A stretch of 64,000 bases of DNA from assembly GCA_037367405.1 (NCBI GenBank), contig JAZKJV010011608.1:62001-126000 (forward strand), read 5' to 3'. Of the stretch, positions 35,601-42,990 are shown one piece after another (positions within the stretch are counted from its first letter, which is position 1; each line of letters starts with the position of its first letter). This DNA is from Ottelia alismoides. Its lineage: Eukaryota > Streptophyta > Magnoliopsida > Alismatales > Hydrocharitaceae. Under the pieces are notes generated by a model that had not been told where the DNA came from, searched no databases, and was given only the letters and a program-made list of their open reading frames with translations. The translations under genes were made by a program, and so were the position numbers.

Positions 35601-38600
35601 TGGAAATGGACTAAAACCACCAAAATTGGTGTACTTGGTTTCGCATTGTCTACTAAAAAGCCAAAAACATATAGGCAAGAGAGAGTTCATCAGATATCAA
35701 TTCAATCACATCGGCAAGATCCTTGGCGACAGGAGAGGACTACGCGAGGTGAGAGCACTCCCTCCCTCAAGACACAGAGCCAGGATGGGGTCATAGTTAA
35801 TATTAATATGTATTTCAAATCAGACCTCAATATACGGTTGTCAAGCTTTGTCGACTACTCCAGAAGGATTCTTTTCAATGCCAGTACTACAAGTGTTGTG
35901 GCTTTGTTTTTTCATTCCCGACCCTTCACTCAATAAGGGATAATACTAGCACCATCCACGGGAATGGAAAAATTCATCTAGGCTTCATGCTACTTTCCTA
36001 TCCTCCTAGTCACCTAGTCTAATTAGCTAGTACACATTGGTTTACCCTTTTCGATAGTTCAACGGATGGTTGCCCCTCCAACAAGAAAAGGTATAAATAT
36101 GAAAACTCCTCTGCCATTTAGATCGAAGCTTCAATATGCATTATATGCATCACAACTTAGATGTCATAAATACTCAAGCATGGGATTATAGTCGAGCTAG
36201 AGGTAGTCGGAGATCATACTCACATGAGCATGCATACCAGTACAAACCATAAAAAACAGGATTATACGTTGTTGAGTATTGATGTTGTACGAACTCTTAA
36301 CACTTAGTGCATCGCTTGCAACTTGGAAGACCCACAAGATTACTTGATCTCGATAGTTGTAAAATGCATCAATGCCATCCGACAGGCATGTCCTTATGGG
36401 TCTACATGGTTGACAATAATCTTCATCCTCCAGTCATGCATATAGTCTTCATCCTCCAAGTATGCCACAACGAAAAAACATTGCTTTTTGTTTTGAGAGA
36501 GAGAGAGATATAACAAAAAGGAGCATTATATTCATTGTTCATAGCCAATTTTTCCAAGTCCTAAAGGTGATTTATGTAGAACCAAGTTTACGTTAGAATG
36601 CAAGAGAGTTCCATCATAAGGGACAATACGAGTTAGGTGGACAGCCCTGGGTATTATGGGCTTATCTTTCTAGTAAGCTTCAATGGCTCATGTATTCAGC
36701 GTCATTATGAACCTCATATATTCAAATCCAAAAGATATGACAGGGATATATCACCAATGAGAATAAAGGTAGTGAAAAGGGTTTGAAAAAGATGTTATTA
36801 CTATAAAGCAACAGTTTCATGGTGTTCCTAGATCAATAAATAAAATAAAAATGTACTATTGTGTGTGAAAATAGAGGATTACGAGTTTGAGAGGTGCAAG
36901 TTGCGAATTGCTTGAAGACATGCTTTAAGATGAACATTTTAACCAACCAATGAAAACTAGGTTGCATTATAAGCTCATGTGACATGTCATAACGAATTGT
37001 GTTTAAATAAACTTGTATTTATACAAATCAGACTGGGAGGGTGTAGAACTTCAATGTCATGAATTAAAAACATATATAAATAGCAATTAAACTCTGAATC
37101 CGGTGAGCATTCGCTGCAATCTTTTTCTTTTTTTGGAAAGAAAAGAGTAACAATGCATTGGCTGCATTGTTACTCTTTGATGTTAACTAAAAGACGTGCA
37201 TTCATACCAATAAAATAGGTGCAGATATTGTATATAACATGATTTTTTTTTGAGGCTCGTATATAACATGATTGAATCCGGAAACATGACTAAGAAGCAG
37301 GTAAGGGTAGATGTTGCAGATAAAAGCTAAAATCTGATATTTTACAGCGAGAGTGTAGATTTATTTGGTCTCAAGGCACCCCCAAAGTCAAGATTTTTCT
37401 TTGGTTGTTGCGCAAGGGTTGTCTAATGACTAAAGTTCGCAAGACCAAGTTTGCACCAGAGGTTGGTATGGCTTGACCTCTTTGTGACGGTAAACCTGAG
37501 GAGCTGGAACAAAGCCAGGAAAGACTCTATTTTTCGTGATCAGCATTTTTATTCAGAAAATGTAATAGAGCACTACAAAACTCTCCAATTGTATTGGTCG
37601 ACTGTACAGTAACATTTATATTTTCTTAATGAATGCATGAGGTGAATCCCATCTCGGAACTTCACCCTTTTCCTTTTCAGAAAAAAAAACTTGTGTCGTG
37701 TGTGGCCGCATTGGGAAATTTTGGAGAGTAAATCAATCATCTTTGGAGAGAGAGAGCGGTTTCGGCTGATTGTTGAGCGGCTGAAACGAATTGTTTGGCT
37801 TTGGTCTGTTGGCTTGCCCATGCGAGGATAGATTTTGTGTTGAGAATGATGCACATCATGCTCAAAGTCTTCTTGGATCCGGGCTTTCGTAATTTGTTTT
37901 ACAATAAATTAATGCATTTTGAGGGGTATGTGTTAAGTTGGCGGCACGCCATCATTTCCTTCAAAAAATAAACTCATATTACAGGCTAATCGAAATTAGA
38001 TTCAGAATGTGCGCTTTTATTTCCAGTTCTCAAAGATCTACCACAGAGGCGTGAGAAGTGGGATATTTCGAATGTGTGAAAAGCCAGCAGGGAGACTAGC
38101 AGGAGAAGGCCAATAAGCGTTCTATGTTTGTACATCTGCAATAACCTATCCCGGCCATATAGCCCCTTCCTTCTTTATGTAGTTTCCCTCTAACACACCG
38201 GCAGGACCGATCAGGGGAATATCAATCAGTATAGCCGCCATGATAGAGCATCGTATAACCAGCAATTGCAGGCTACACGCAATCAATGTAGAAAATATAA
38301 CTTAGAGGGATTACTTACCTGAGTTCGTGTAGTTCAACAACCCCGCCTTCTCCGAGCCGGAAGGCATCGTGCTCTCCAAATCCTCGAAATCTGAATAGCA
38401 GAACACAAAGCCACACCGTGCAAGTTATACATCAAAATCGACAGTACCACCGGAGTAGACCTCGAGTCAACAATCAAAATTAATAATTGAAAGTCATGGA
38501 TTTATCCGCTCACGAACTGCCGATGGCACATAATCCGATCTAATAACAAAGATCGAGCATCAGAGCCCTCCGCGAACGTATAAATGCAAAAAAAATTCCT

Positions 38601-38861
38601 ACCCCCTCGGATGACGGACTCGCTCCAGAACTTGCTCTTGGACTTGAGATTGAAGAGGGAGAAGATGGAGGGCTTCCCGCCCCGCTGCACGCGCATCGTG
38701 GATCCGTCGCACTCCGCAGCCGGAACCTGCTAGGGATCAAGCATATGGTAAAGGATGGGAGACGGATGAGATCGAGGAGAAGGAGGGAGATCGAGCTCGG
38801 GGATAACCAGCAGCAGGAGGAGGTGGAGGAGAGCGGCGAGAGAGGTCGAGAGTGTTCCCAT
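11557..38861 (-). CDS. Conserved plant secretory/membrane protein, At5g58100/At3g28720 type (N-terminal exons, 3' part outside window)
   Basis: Nine exons join in phase on the minus strand: 38861-38808, 38726-38603, 38390-38319, 34869-34768, 34690-34522, 34435-34337, 33568-33419, 18242-18203 and 11614-11557. All have GT donors and AG acceptors. The product starts with a hydrophobic signal peptide (MGTLSTSLAALLHLLLLL, then VPA/AECDGST). Recognisable blocks follow: SIFSLFNLKSKSKFWSESVI, LPVPVNFIFVGFEGKGNH, FKLGPEELERWFTKIDHVFE, GEVLTPFYKISVDKAQRHHL, ILWQVDIDGIDALFTSLVDY and RRGLSDSEIKFLKE. I recognise these from a single- or low-copy plant family whose full proteins are about 900 residues with a C-terminal membrane segment. 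I recall the Arabidopsis member At5g58100 being linked to pollen wall formation, but the biochemical role is unknown. About 289 codons are in the window. The last exon's 3' half departs from the family pattern. Confidence 0.92.
11615..13592. other. Intron 8 sequence before the Mutator-like element, unassigned
   Basis: No exon or clear element was recognised. A minus-strand segment near 11955-11880 reads IYADETCTLCGLTVEAID, which vaguely recalls an L1 zinc-binding tail, but nothing flanking supports it. A 9-bp duplication (ATACGCATA, 13584-13592) ends this stretch and belongs to the next element. Confidence 0.45.
13593..15288. mobile_element. Mutator-like element 1 with GC-rich cargo (Pack-MULE-like)
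   Basis: Terminal inverted repeats of about 90-100 bp (13593-13691 and 15198-15288) begin GGGATATTTACACCC and contain CATAACCCTGAGTAATATG. The element is flanked by a perfect 9-bp target duplication ATACGCATA (13584-13592 and 15289-15297), the Mutator hallmark. The left arm carries an extra 7-bp TAATATG copy. The interior 13850-15060 is extremely C-rich and has no transposase, so the element is non-autonomous. The sub-terminal sequences match element 2 at 23278-24850, but the cargo differs. Confidence 0.93.
14085..14640. repeat. Imperfect tandem repeat inside Mutator-like element 1
   Basis: Four irregular units of roughly 115-150 bp share CGAAGCCCTCCCACTC, TGAGCCCCGCCGCCCC and CTCCTCCTTCTCCTCTCC words. 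The GAAGCCCTCC word starts at 14271, 14423 and 14537, with an older unit from about 14085. Long open frames on both strands across this part are products of the composition and repeats, not evidence of a protein. Confidence 0.8.
15298..15899. other. Intron 8 sequence, unassigned
   Basis: No exon or recognised element was found. The right end joins the T run (15900-15906) that marks the 3' end of the next LINE. Confidence 0.5.
15900..16470 (-). mobile_element. L1-type LINE 3' tail
   Basis: The minus-strand frame reads LPERIGFFLWLFRRKRLMTR, then CCQLCGVAVESLDHLFLCTV, then THVAVVWAIWLARSDVLFSN and a short tail. This is the zf-RVT region and 3' end of plant L1. It ends on the minus strand in GACTAAAAAAA at 15900, which is its poly-A end. 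It is 5'-truncated. Confidence 0.9.
16471..17340 (-). mobile_element. RTE-type LINE fragment (between endonuclease and reverse transcriptase)
   Basis: The minus-strand frame 17043-16693 reads KITKKEAMKAVSEAKSKSCE, then DIFRLAKARERNTKELSQVK, then EKGHVLVTHLHIM. This is the linker before the reverse transcriptase of plant RTE (KKAVSEAK, YRLAKARERKTRD, VKCIKDE.G.VL). An overlapping frame (17144-16938) gives the preceding part. The lower end abuts the L1 tail near 16470. The second copy is at 28820-30400. Confidence 0.87.
17341..18202. other. Intron 8 sequence next to exon 8, unassigned
   Basis: Nothing recognisable apart from the splice donor of exon 8 at its right end. Confidence 0.5.
18203..18242 (-). 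CDS. Exon 8 (40-nt micro-exon between giant introns)
   Basis: The acceptor is ATTTTGCAG and the donor GTATTGC. The exon completes the Arg codon of exon 7 and reads RGLSDSEIKFLKE, ending in phase 0. It is identified by exact phase and the family motif GLS-x-SEI-x-FLKE. Intron 7 before it is 15,176 nt and intron 8 after it 6,588 nt. Confidence 0.88.
18243..19952. other. Intron 7 sequence, unassigned
   Basis: AT-rich sequence without a coding signature. TTGATCGATTAATCGCC near 19250 is a word of a kind also seen near 41270. No element boundary was established. Confidence 0.45.
19958..20286 (+). repeat. 5' LTR of the LARD-like element
   Basis: 329 bp, with a TATA box (GGCTATATAAGGAGCC near 20102-20117) and an AATAAAGC polyadenylation-type signal near 20147. 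It is 16 bp longer than its partner because of a local duplication of the word GTAAATGGATCCTGGA near 20000-20030. Confidence 0.95.
20287..20300 (+). other. Primer-binding site, tRNA-Met type, one mismatch
   Basis: TGCTATCAGAGCAG follows the LTR directly. It differs from the usual TGGTATCAGAGC at one position. It defines plus-strand orientation. Confidence 0.9.
22345..22657 (+). repeat. 3' LTR of the LARD-like element
   Basis: 313 bp, close to the 5' LTR throughout, including GGCTATATAAGGAGCC and GAGCAATAAAGCATACGC. Scattered substitutions between the two copies show that the insertion is not very recent. Confidence 0.95.
22663..23277. other. Intron 7 sequence, unassigned
   Basis: No exon, element end or repeat was recognised. 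Confidence 0.5.
23278..24850. mobile_element. Mutator-like element 2 with GC-rich cargo (Pack-MULE-like)
   Basis: Inverted repeats begin GGGATAATTACACCC and are almost identical over about 75 bp (from 23278 and back from 24850). They share CATAACCCTGAGTAAT with element 1. Sub-terminal AACCGTTAGATC and TTGGTTAGATTAACTCA words on the right side are also shared with element 1. Flanks TAATTTTT and TAATTTAT look like a decayed target duplication. The interior is GC-rich, differs from element 1 and contains a possible captured exon. No transposase is present. Confidence 0.9.
24142..24273 (-). pseudogene. Possible captured gene fragment inside Mutator-like element 2
   Basis: On the minus strand, in a longer open frame (24488-23802), the stretch MERKFIVVKKNLPKKKAKVT then HQDRQRAAYEFLRASQDGFF looks like real protein: mixed composition and basic-helical, unlike the proline- and glycine-rich surroundings. 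I do not recognise the parent gene. It is probably an exon picked up by the element. Whether it is expressed is unknown. Confidence 0.5.
24851..25232. other. GATC-dense intron segment
   Basis: Between 24874 and 25151 the tetranucleotide GATC occurs about twelve times, mostly within TTGATCAA, TCGATC or TGATCGATC words. Roughly one is expected by chance. There is no coding frame. The origin is unknown; a decayed short-word repeat is possible. Confidence 0.6.
25233..25760 (-). mobile_element. L1-type LINE 3' tail
   Basis: The minus strand reads AFFLPFCKNFTTFGRSYASR, then a stretch with LGHLVS and WCALFSSQRFYCENVFSHSK, which aligns with the tail at 15900-16470 (DVLFSNHRFFIENVSSHYK). It ends in GACTAAAAAAG at 25233. 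There are many stops. 5'-truncated. Confidence 0.8.
26127..27265. mobile_element. Large fold-back element with about 550-bp inverted arms
   Basis: Arms 26127-26678 and 26723-27265 are inverted copies of each other, around a loop of about 45 bp. Outer ends read TGTGGCATACATATC and, on the reverse complement, TGTGACATCCGGATCC. AATAACTCGAA and GACCCGATTATGGT follow in both. The inner ends CAGCACAGCCAT and CTTGTTAGCATGAG pair with CTCATGCTAACAAG and ATGTGGCTGTGGCG. A perfect 5-bp duplication TCTAA (26122-26126, 27266-27270) flanks it. There is no coding capacity. The transcript of intron 7 could fold into a very long hairpin here. Confidence 0.9.
27271..28819. other. Intron 7 sequence, mostly unassigned
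   Basis: A short imperfect direct repeat is visible: TTTTATAACCAATAAAGAT occurs near 27850 and again near 27927, each followed by a CCATTACCA word. No exon or element boundary was recognised. Confidence 0.5.
28820..30400 (-). mobile_element. RTE-type LINE fragment (endonuclease to start of reverse transcriptase)
   Basis: Minus-strand pieces in order are VGVVIHKDLKDNVVKVQIFR (endonuclease, 30400-30296), then FVMAHDLFMTNTFFRKREEN (near 30040), the linker region homologous to 16471-17340, and EALKLMKPGKGTIPDDISVE at 29195, the start of the reverse transcriptase domain. Frameshifts and stops are frequent. The catalytic part of the polymerase is absent below 28820. Confidence 0.83.
30401..30601 (-). 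mobile_element. L1-type LINE relic, part downstream of the TRIM
   Basis: The minus strand reads VTLKYVMLIKEDGGLGFELW, the K-E-x-G-G-L-G-F block after the reverse transcriptase of L1. It continues the L1 relic at 31872-32930 across the TRIM insertion. The boundary to the RTE fragment is not sharp; 30400 is approximate. Confidence 0.6.
30602..31866 (-). mobile_element. TRIM (miniature LTR retrotransposon), complete
   Basis: Two LTRs of 572 and 569 bp (30602-31173, 31298-31866) enclose only 124 bp. Minus-strand ends are TGATG...GCATCA. The 5-bp duplication ACTCC is perfect (30597-30601, 31867-31871). The internal part has TGGTATCAGAGC (minus strand) as primer-binding site at one end and a purine tract (AGCGGAGGAGAA) at the other, and no coding sequence. 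The two LTRs are nearly identical, so the insertion is rather young. It split an L1 relic in intron 7. Confidence 0.96.
31284..31295 (-). other. Primer-binding site of the TRIM
   Basis: TGGTATCAGAGC on the minus strand, two bases inside the LTR that ends at 31298. It gives the orientation of the TRIM. Confidence 0.95.
31872..32930 (-). mobile_element. L1-type LINE ORF2 reverse transcriptase relic
   Basis: On the minus strand, broken frames give SKAYDCVDWRFV (near 32570), then GGISISTLRYADDTIFL with the YADD catalytic box (near 32270), then the following RT thumb region up to the TRIM. Several frameshifts and stops are present. This is the upstream half of the L1 copy interrupted by the TRIM. 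Confidence 0.85.
32985..33145. repeat. Diverged tandem duplication of about 82 bp
   Basis: CCCCAAGTTT, TTTCTTCATTTGCAT and CCCAATAAAAT occur in the same order and spacing at 32988-33060 and again at 33069-33140. It lies within intron 7 near exon 7. Confidence 0.75.
33419..33568 (-). CDS. Exon 7
   Basis: The exon is 150 nt, between acceptor AATTTACAG and donor GTAAGTCC. It reads DDENILWQVDIDGIDALFTS, then LVDYLQLDNAYNVFIMNPKR and DVKKVNYGY, and ends inside an Arg codon. The NPKRD-(V/A)K...YGYRRGLS junction is typical of the family, and its second half is found 15.2 kb away in exon 8. Confidence 0.94.
33569..34336. other. Intron 6 of the host gene
   Basis: 768 nt between exons 7 and 6, with normal splice sites. 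No element was recognised in it. Confidence 0.75.
34337..34869 (-). CDS. Exons 4, 5 and 6
   Basis: The exons are 34869-34768 (102 nt), 34690-34522 (169 nt) and 34435-34337 (99 nt), with short introns of 77 and 86 nt. Exon 4 carries LAEVESLYLPVPVNFIFVGF. Exon 5 carries KLGPEELERWFTKIDHVFEH and RHHLPLVSHLNY. Exon 6 carries NFSVHAIQLGENVTSIFEKA and IKVLSRKDEIST. The phases fit exactly (split Gly, Glu, Asn and Arg codons). Plus-strand open frames here are antisense shadows. Confidence 0.94.
34870..37369. other. Intron 3, mostly unassigned
   Basis: No exon was found between exons 3 and 4. A perfect hairpin lies at 37145-37177: 14-bp arms AGAGTAACAATGCA and its complement around a 5-base loop. Confidence 0.55.
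37370..37975 (+). mobile_element. L1-type LINE 3' tail
   Basis: The plus strand reads RFIWSQGTPKVKIFLWLLRK, then GCLMTKVRKTKF, then PLCDGKPEEL after one stop. This is the zf-RVT region. A degenerate tail follows (SIFRDQHFYSENVIEHYKTL), and the segment ends near an A run at about 37966. 5'-truncated, and opposite in orientation to the host gene. Confidence 0.85.
37976..38318. other. Intron 3 sequence next to exon 3
   Basis: Ends with the good donor of exon 3 (GTAAGTAAT on the minus strand). Nothing else was recognised. Confidence 0.6.
38319..38390 (-). CDS. Exon 3
   Basis: The exon is 72 nt, between acceptor CTATTCAG and donor GTAAGTAAT. It completes a split Asp codon and reads DFEDLESTMPSGSEKAGLL then NYTNS, ending after one base of a Gly codon. 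The DF-DLES...NYT pattern matches the family directly after the FW(S/T)E-x-VI block. Confidence 0.92.
38603..38861 (-). CDS. Exons 1 and 2: signal peptide and AECDGST segment
   Basis: Exon 1 (38861-38808, 18 codons) and exon 2 (38726-38603, 124 nt) are split by an 81-nt intron (GTTATC...CCCTAGCAG). Without splicing the frame stays the same but meets TAG just before the acceptor, so the intron is needed to use the upstream ATG. Splicing joins the leucine run to VPAAECDG and gives a classic signal peptide. The fallback would be the ATG of MRVQRGGKPS at about 38692, which would lose the signal. Both exons are GC-rich, unlike the later exons. Confidence 0.85.
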
Positions 38862-38869
38862 CGTCGCGG

Positions 38870-38925
38870 GTGGGAATGGACGGAAGGGGAGGGGCACAGG
38901 CAATCTCAGCTTATATATGGTGGTG
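38870..38925 (-). promoter_or_regulatory. Core promoter (TATA box) of the host gene
   Basis: On the minus strand CCATATATAAGC lies at 38919-38908, about 50 bp before the start codon at 38861. This implies transcription starting near 38880 with a very short leader. An RY-type CATGCATG is found further upstream at 39093-39100; its relevance is unknown. Confidence 0.65.
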
Positions 38926-40312
38926 GCGAGGGAGGAGGGGTTTCCGTTGTCTGAAGCCGGCGGGGGTGCGTTCTTGGGGGGTTATGGTAGGCGTGGGTGC
39001 TGCTGCCGATTCCGGGTCGGGTTTTTGAACCGAACCGCTGATACCCGGTATCTCTAGATGGAGCTTTTTGAGATGGATGTGTGATTGTGTATCATGCATG
39101 AATGTTCTCGTCGAAGTTATCATAGGAGTGGTTTCTCTCGCAGAGCATCATTGCTCTTTGAATAGCCTGTAAGGATATCTGATTTATGTTTTTTTTGTCA
39201 AGATATTGATTTGTGGACGGTTCGTCGACCGACGAATCATTTGTCAATCAACATGCTATATGACAATGTTCAACAGTCCTTGTGCGATCTTCGAATTAGC
39301 TAGGTCTCCAACATCGCCCCGTAATTTCTCAATCAACTTGCTCGTGCGGTCTTCCGAATGAACTGCGTCTCTAATGTTGCACCATAAATGTCAACATACT
39401 TTAGGTAATCCACCAAAAAAGAGTATTGTCGCGCTTATTAAAGCACGTATTTGCTCCTTTTCATTCACTCTAACATGCTCCTCTTACTCATGTACGAAGC
39501 CCTTACTCATTGCCCCCTTCGATCTTGTAGAAATTTTTCTTGTAAATTTTCTTTACCACAACTTGTCTCCTTACATGTAATTTAATTTTTTTAGAATTGC
39601 ATTTTAGTTAATTTGATGGCACATGATGTGAATGTCGTAATTTAAATATTAAGACGGCATGCACTGTCGAAATTTAATAGATTTTTTAGGATTTAATGAG
39701 CAGATTTTTTCCAAGACCTTTTGACATGGTGATAAAATATTGTAAGTCAAACCTGGTGCATTTTGTTATTAGACATTCTTATATGTTAAGTGAATAGTGA
39801 AGTAGCAATAATTTTCAATTTAAAGGAAAAACAAACAGCAATATACTTACAAATAAAAATTACAATTATGTGTAAAATTGTGCAGAATGCGATATACTTT
39901 TGGTTTGACAAAATATTACAAGTAGTGCTACAATTATTTTAGTTAAGAAATTATCATGTAATTAATACTAAGAACATATGATAAAATTAGGATCACGACA
40001 TGGGTTACATGCACAGCAAAGGCTTTGAACAATGGATGAAGAATCATTGTGGTAGTACTACATGATACAACCACACTATTCGAGGGTGTGAATTTCTTGT
40101 AAAATAAAAAAAAATTATAGAATAATTGAATTTAAAAATATATCAAAACCTATAATTTATTTACAAAATTGAGATGCCCATTTTTTGTTAAGGAAATCAT
40201 GTCTAGTTCGACCTAAGATAAAAAGACATGGGTTTTTCGGTTCACATATAAGTTTAAAAATACTTATATTTTTGGATATTTAATTTTGTTTTTGTATTTT
40301 AGATATTGATTT
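38926..40312. other. Intergenic, upstream of the host gene
   Basis: The first 200 bp are GC-richer and form the likely promoter. The remainder is AT-rich, without a supported gene. Confidence 0.6.
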
Positions 40313-40730
40313 TGTTGGGACACGACCCGATATCGTCTTTTGATGATGTTGTGGATATGCAATCACTTATTCACTCGGAAGCACGTGAAGAAAAGAACAA
40401 TCAGATATAACGGTAGTCAGTTATCTCTCGTGACCACCGGAGAAGAAAGATCACTATAAATTAGAACGAGTACAACCCTCTCAATTTCCTTGCTCTCTCA
40501 TCTCTTTCTTCTCTCTCCCTCTCTCCCCCTCTCTCCCCCTCTCTAAGGGTTATATTGTTCTTGTGGTGGTGTGGAGGTAATGTCTCCGACCCCCTCTATA
40601 TATACCTCAATTACAACTCCATAGTCTTATTCCCTTTAGAAGTATAAATCGACTACAACTCAACTATTATTAGGATTAAAAGTCTCGTCTCATTAGGATT
40701 CATAATCCTAATGTGATTATTAGATACATG
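40313..40730 (-). repeat. Possible solo LTR with CT-rich tract
   Basis: The plus strand begins TGTTGGGACACGACCC. On the minus strand this would be an LTR end (...GTGTCCCAACA), preceded by a TATA-like TATATAGAGGG (near 40595) and a long CT/GA tract with two CTCTCCCC units (40497-40545). No adjacent primer-binding site or second copy was found, so an old solo LTR is only a suggestion. Confidence 0.35.
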
Positions 40731-41334
40731 CTCATATTCTCGTTTTTTTATTGAATTGGTATGGATCTTATAGAAAATATGATAGTTGATTGATCATATA
40801 ATAATAATACAAATGATTCGATGTATTTATTTGTGTTTTTTTTCTAGTTGAGTTCATGTTTTTTATAATTTTATAAGATATTGTACAACACATCTTATTT
40901 ATAAAAAAGCAAACTTGTAGAAGTTGACTGACTAGGCCGACTAGTCCAGTCGGGGGTAGCCAACTCGACTGGGCTTAGTCGGTCATTGGTCGATAAACCT
41001 GACTACGTAGCCGACTTTTACATCGAGCTTTTTATTTTTTTTTTCAATTTTTTGTTTTTAAAAGCAAACTTATACTAATATTCTTAATGTTATATTTAAA
41101 GTCAATTACTTATTTTGTTTCATTATGATAGTATAGAAAATGTACAAATCTATGTTGAAATATAAAGAATGTATTTATAAAAAATGATTTATATATTTAA
41201 AATAATTTTAAAAAAAATCAATATCGTCTAATGATAAACTAAAACTGATTAGTCATCCGACTGTCGATTAATCCTTAGTTAGTGATCCTACCGACCGAGT
41301 ACACTACCGCTTTCTGCAACCTTGATAAAAATGG
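40731..41334. other. AT-rich intergenic sequence
   Basis: Contains words such as GACTAGGCCGACTAGTCCAG near 40931 and CCGACTGTCGATTAATCC near 41257. They look like related ends of an old element, but no boundaries could be set. Confidence 0.35.
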
Positions 41335-41690
41335 TAAAATGAGGCTACCCCTACGGAGAGCTAATTTGGCTCTCACAACCCATTTTCCCCTATTCCTTAT
41401 TTATTTGAAAAATAAATATGTGAAAATTCATCACTATATCCCTATATTATGTCATTCAAGCTTCATGACAAACGGAGACTCCTACGACCTCCATCTAGGC
41501 AGTCATTTTTTAACGGGCGCATAATTATTGAAATCGATCCTATCTGGATGCATGCCACAAGACTCTCTATTTCGCAAGAATTTGAATGACATAATATAGG
41601 GATATAATGATGAAACTCTACGGAAATAGTTTTCAAGGGTCAGGTTAGCTCCCTCGGAGGCAATCCCATTTCACCATCATAAAAATACGT
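41335..41690. mobile_element. Diverged fold-back MITE, related to the one at 58864-59252
   Basis: Inverted ends read ATGGTAAAATGAGG...GAGCTAAT on the left and, reverse-complemented, ATGGTGAAATGGG...GAGCTAAC on the right. The interior has TCATCACTATATCCCT, ATGTCATTC and GGAGACTCCTACGACCTCCA in the same order as the element at 58864-59252. It is an older family member whose outer ends differ. It has no coding capacity. Confidence 0.75.
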
Positions 41691-42990
41691 ACATGGTATG
41701 ATTAGTGTATACATGCCTTGACTAACAATATACAGTTGTTGTAGTCATGTAATACTTTAGTTGCAAAACCCTCACTTGCATGCATGAACCTCAACCACCC
41801 TAATAATATATTTTTATTAAAAATTGTATAATTTTATTGTATAACTCTGAAGGGGGTAGAATTTGATTGGAGTTCATTTGTTGAGTTTTATTCACGTGAT
41901 TTAACTTTCTCATGATCTCTATATATCTTGTAATATATGACTTACTTTTATATTTTTTATTCGCGTTTAAATAATTTCAATCGAAATTTATACACATGTG
42001 TTGTGAAACTGGTCGACATTGCCTTCATTAGAGAACTTGTATGACACTTTCTAATTAGAGAATCGAATTTGTGGATCCTTTGTTAGAAATTCTCTATTGA
42101 TGAAAACCAATCAAGAATGCCTACATTAGATGTCGTCTTATGATACCCATTTAGGATCTCAACAAATATTAGTTGACCACAATCAATCGTGGTAAAATTT
42201 AGATGTACCGCTTTGAGATGTTGACGTAATATTGACATGCTCCATTATGTACGTGACGAATATATAATTCGTCTACTTTATATGATCATCTTAGCAAAAT
42301 CTCTTAAAAATCATTAACTAAATCATCTAAAATTGATTTACTAATATTCGTCAATTGTGTCAAATTAGGGTTAAATTATGTAATTAAATAATATGTTTTA
42401 TTGACCTTGATTAAGCTTATTATTATATGCATAATAGTAAATTATTTTAACTTAATTTTTCTTCTATTCTATTCTTTGATTACTTAAATAGCTTAACATA
42501 AAGAATTAAAATCCACAAAAAATAGAAAATGAAGAGAAAATACAAAAACCCAATATTGTATATTCTGTGCATATTTTATCTTTGTCATTTGTATTTCACA
42601 ATTTTCTAACATATAAAAATCTAAAAAAAGTAAATTAAATACACATATATTGTATATAAATTAATTCGTTGAATAAAATCTAGTTAAAATACAAAAAATC
42701 ACAAAATACAAAAATGTGGTATTATATTATCTATGTAGTACATTTATAAATACTTTTTGTACATATGACCACTTTTGATTTTGGATCATTCATGGAAGTT
42801 GTAGATCTTGTCGAAACGAGCAACTTTTGTGTTGACCACTTTTCATTTGATATCATTTACTATTTCTTTTTTTGTCTTTATTCTTTTTTATTTTATAAAA
42901 TTTATTCTACTTTTAATGAATCCTTATTTCATTTATATTTGTATTTTTTATTTTTTTTCTTTATTTTTCAATCTCCTCTTTCTCTCTCCA
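41691..42990. other. AT-rich intergenic sequence
   Basis: No gene or element signature was recognised. The right end passes into a T-rich tract and then a C-rich block. Confidence 0.5.
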
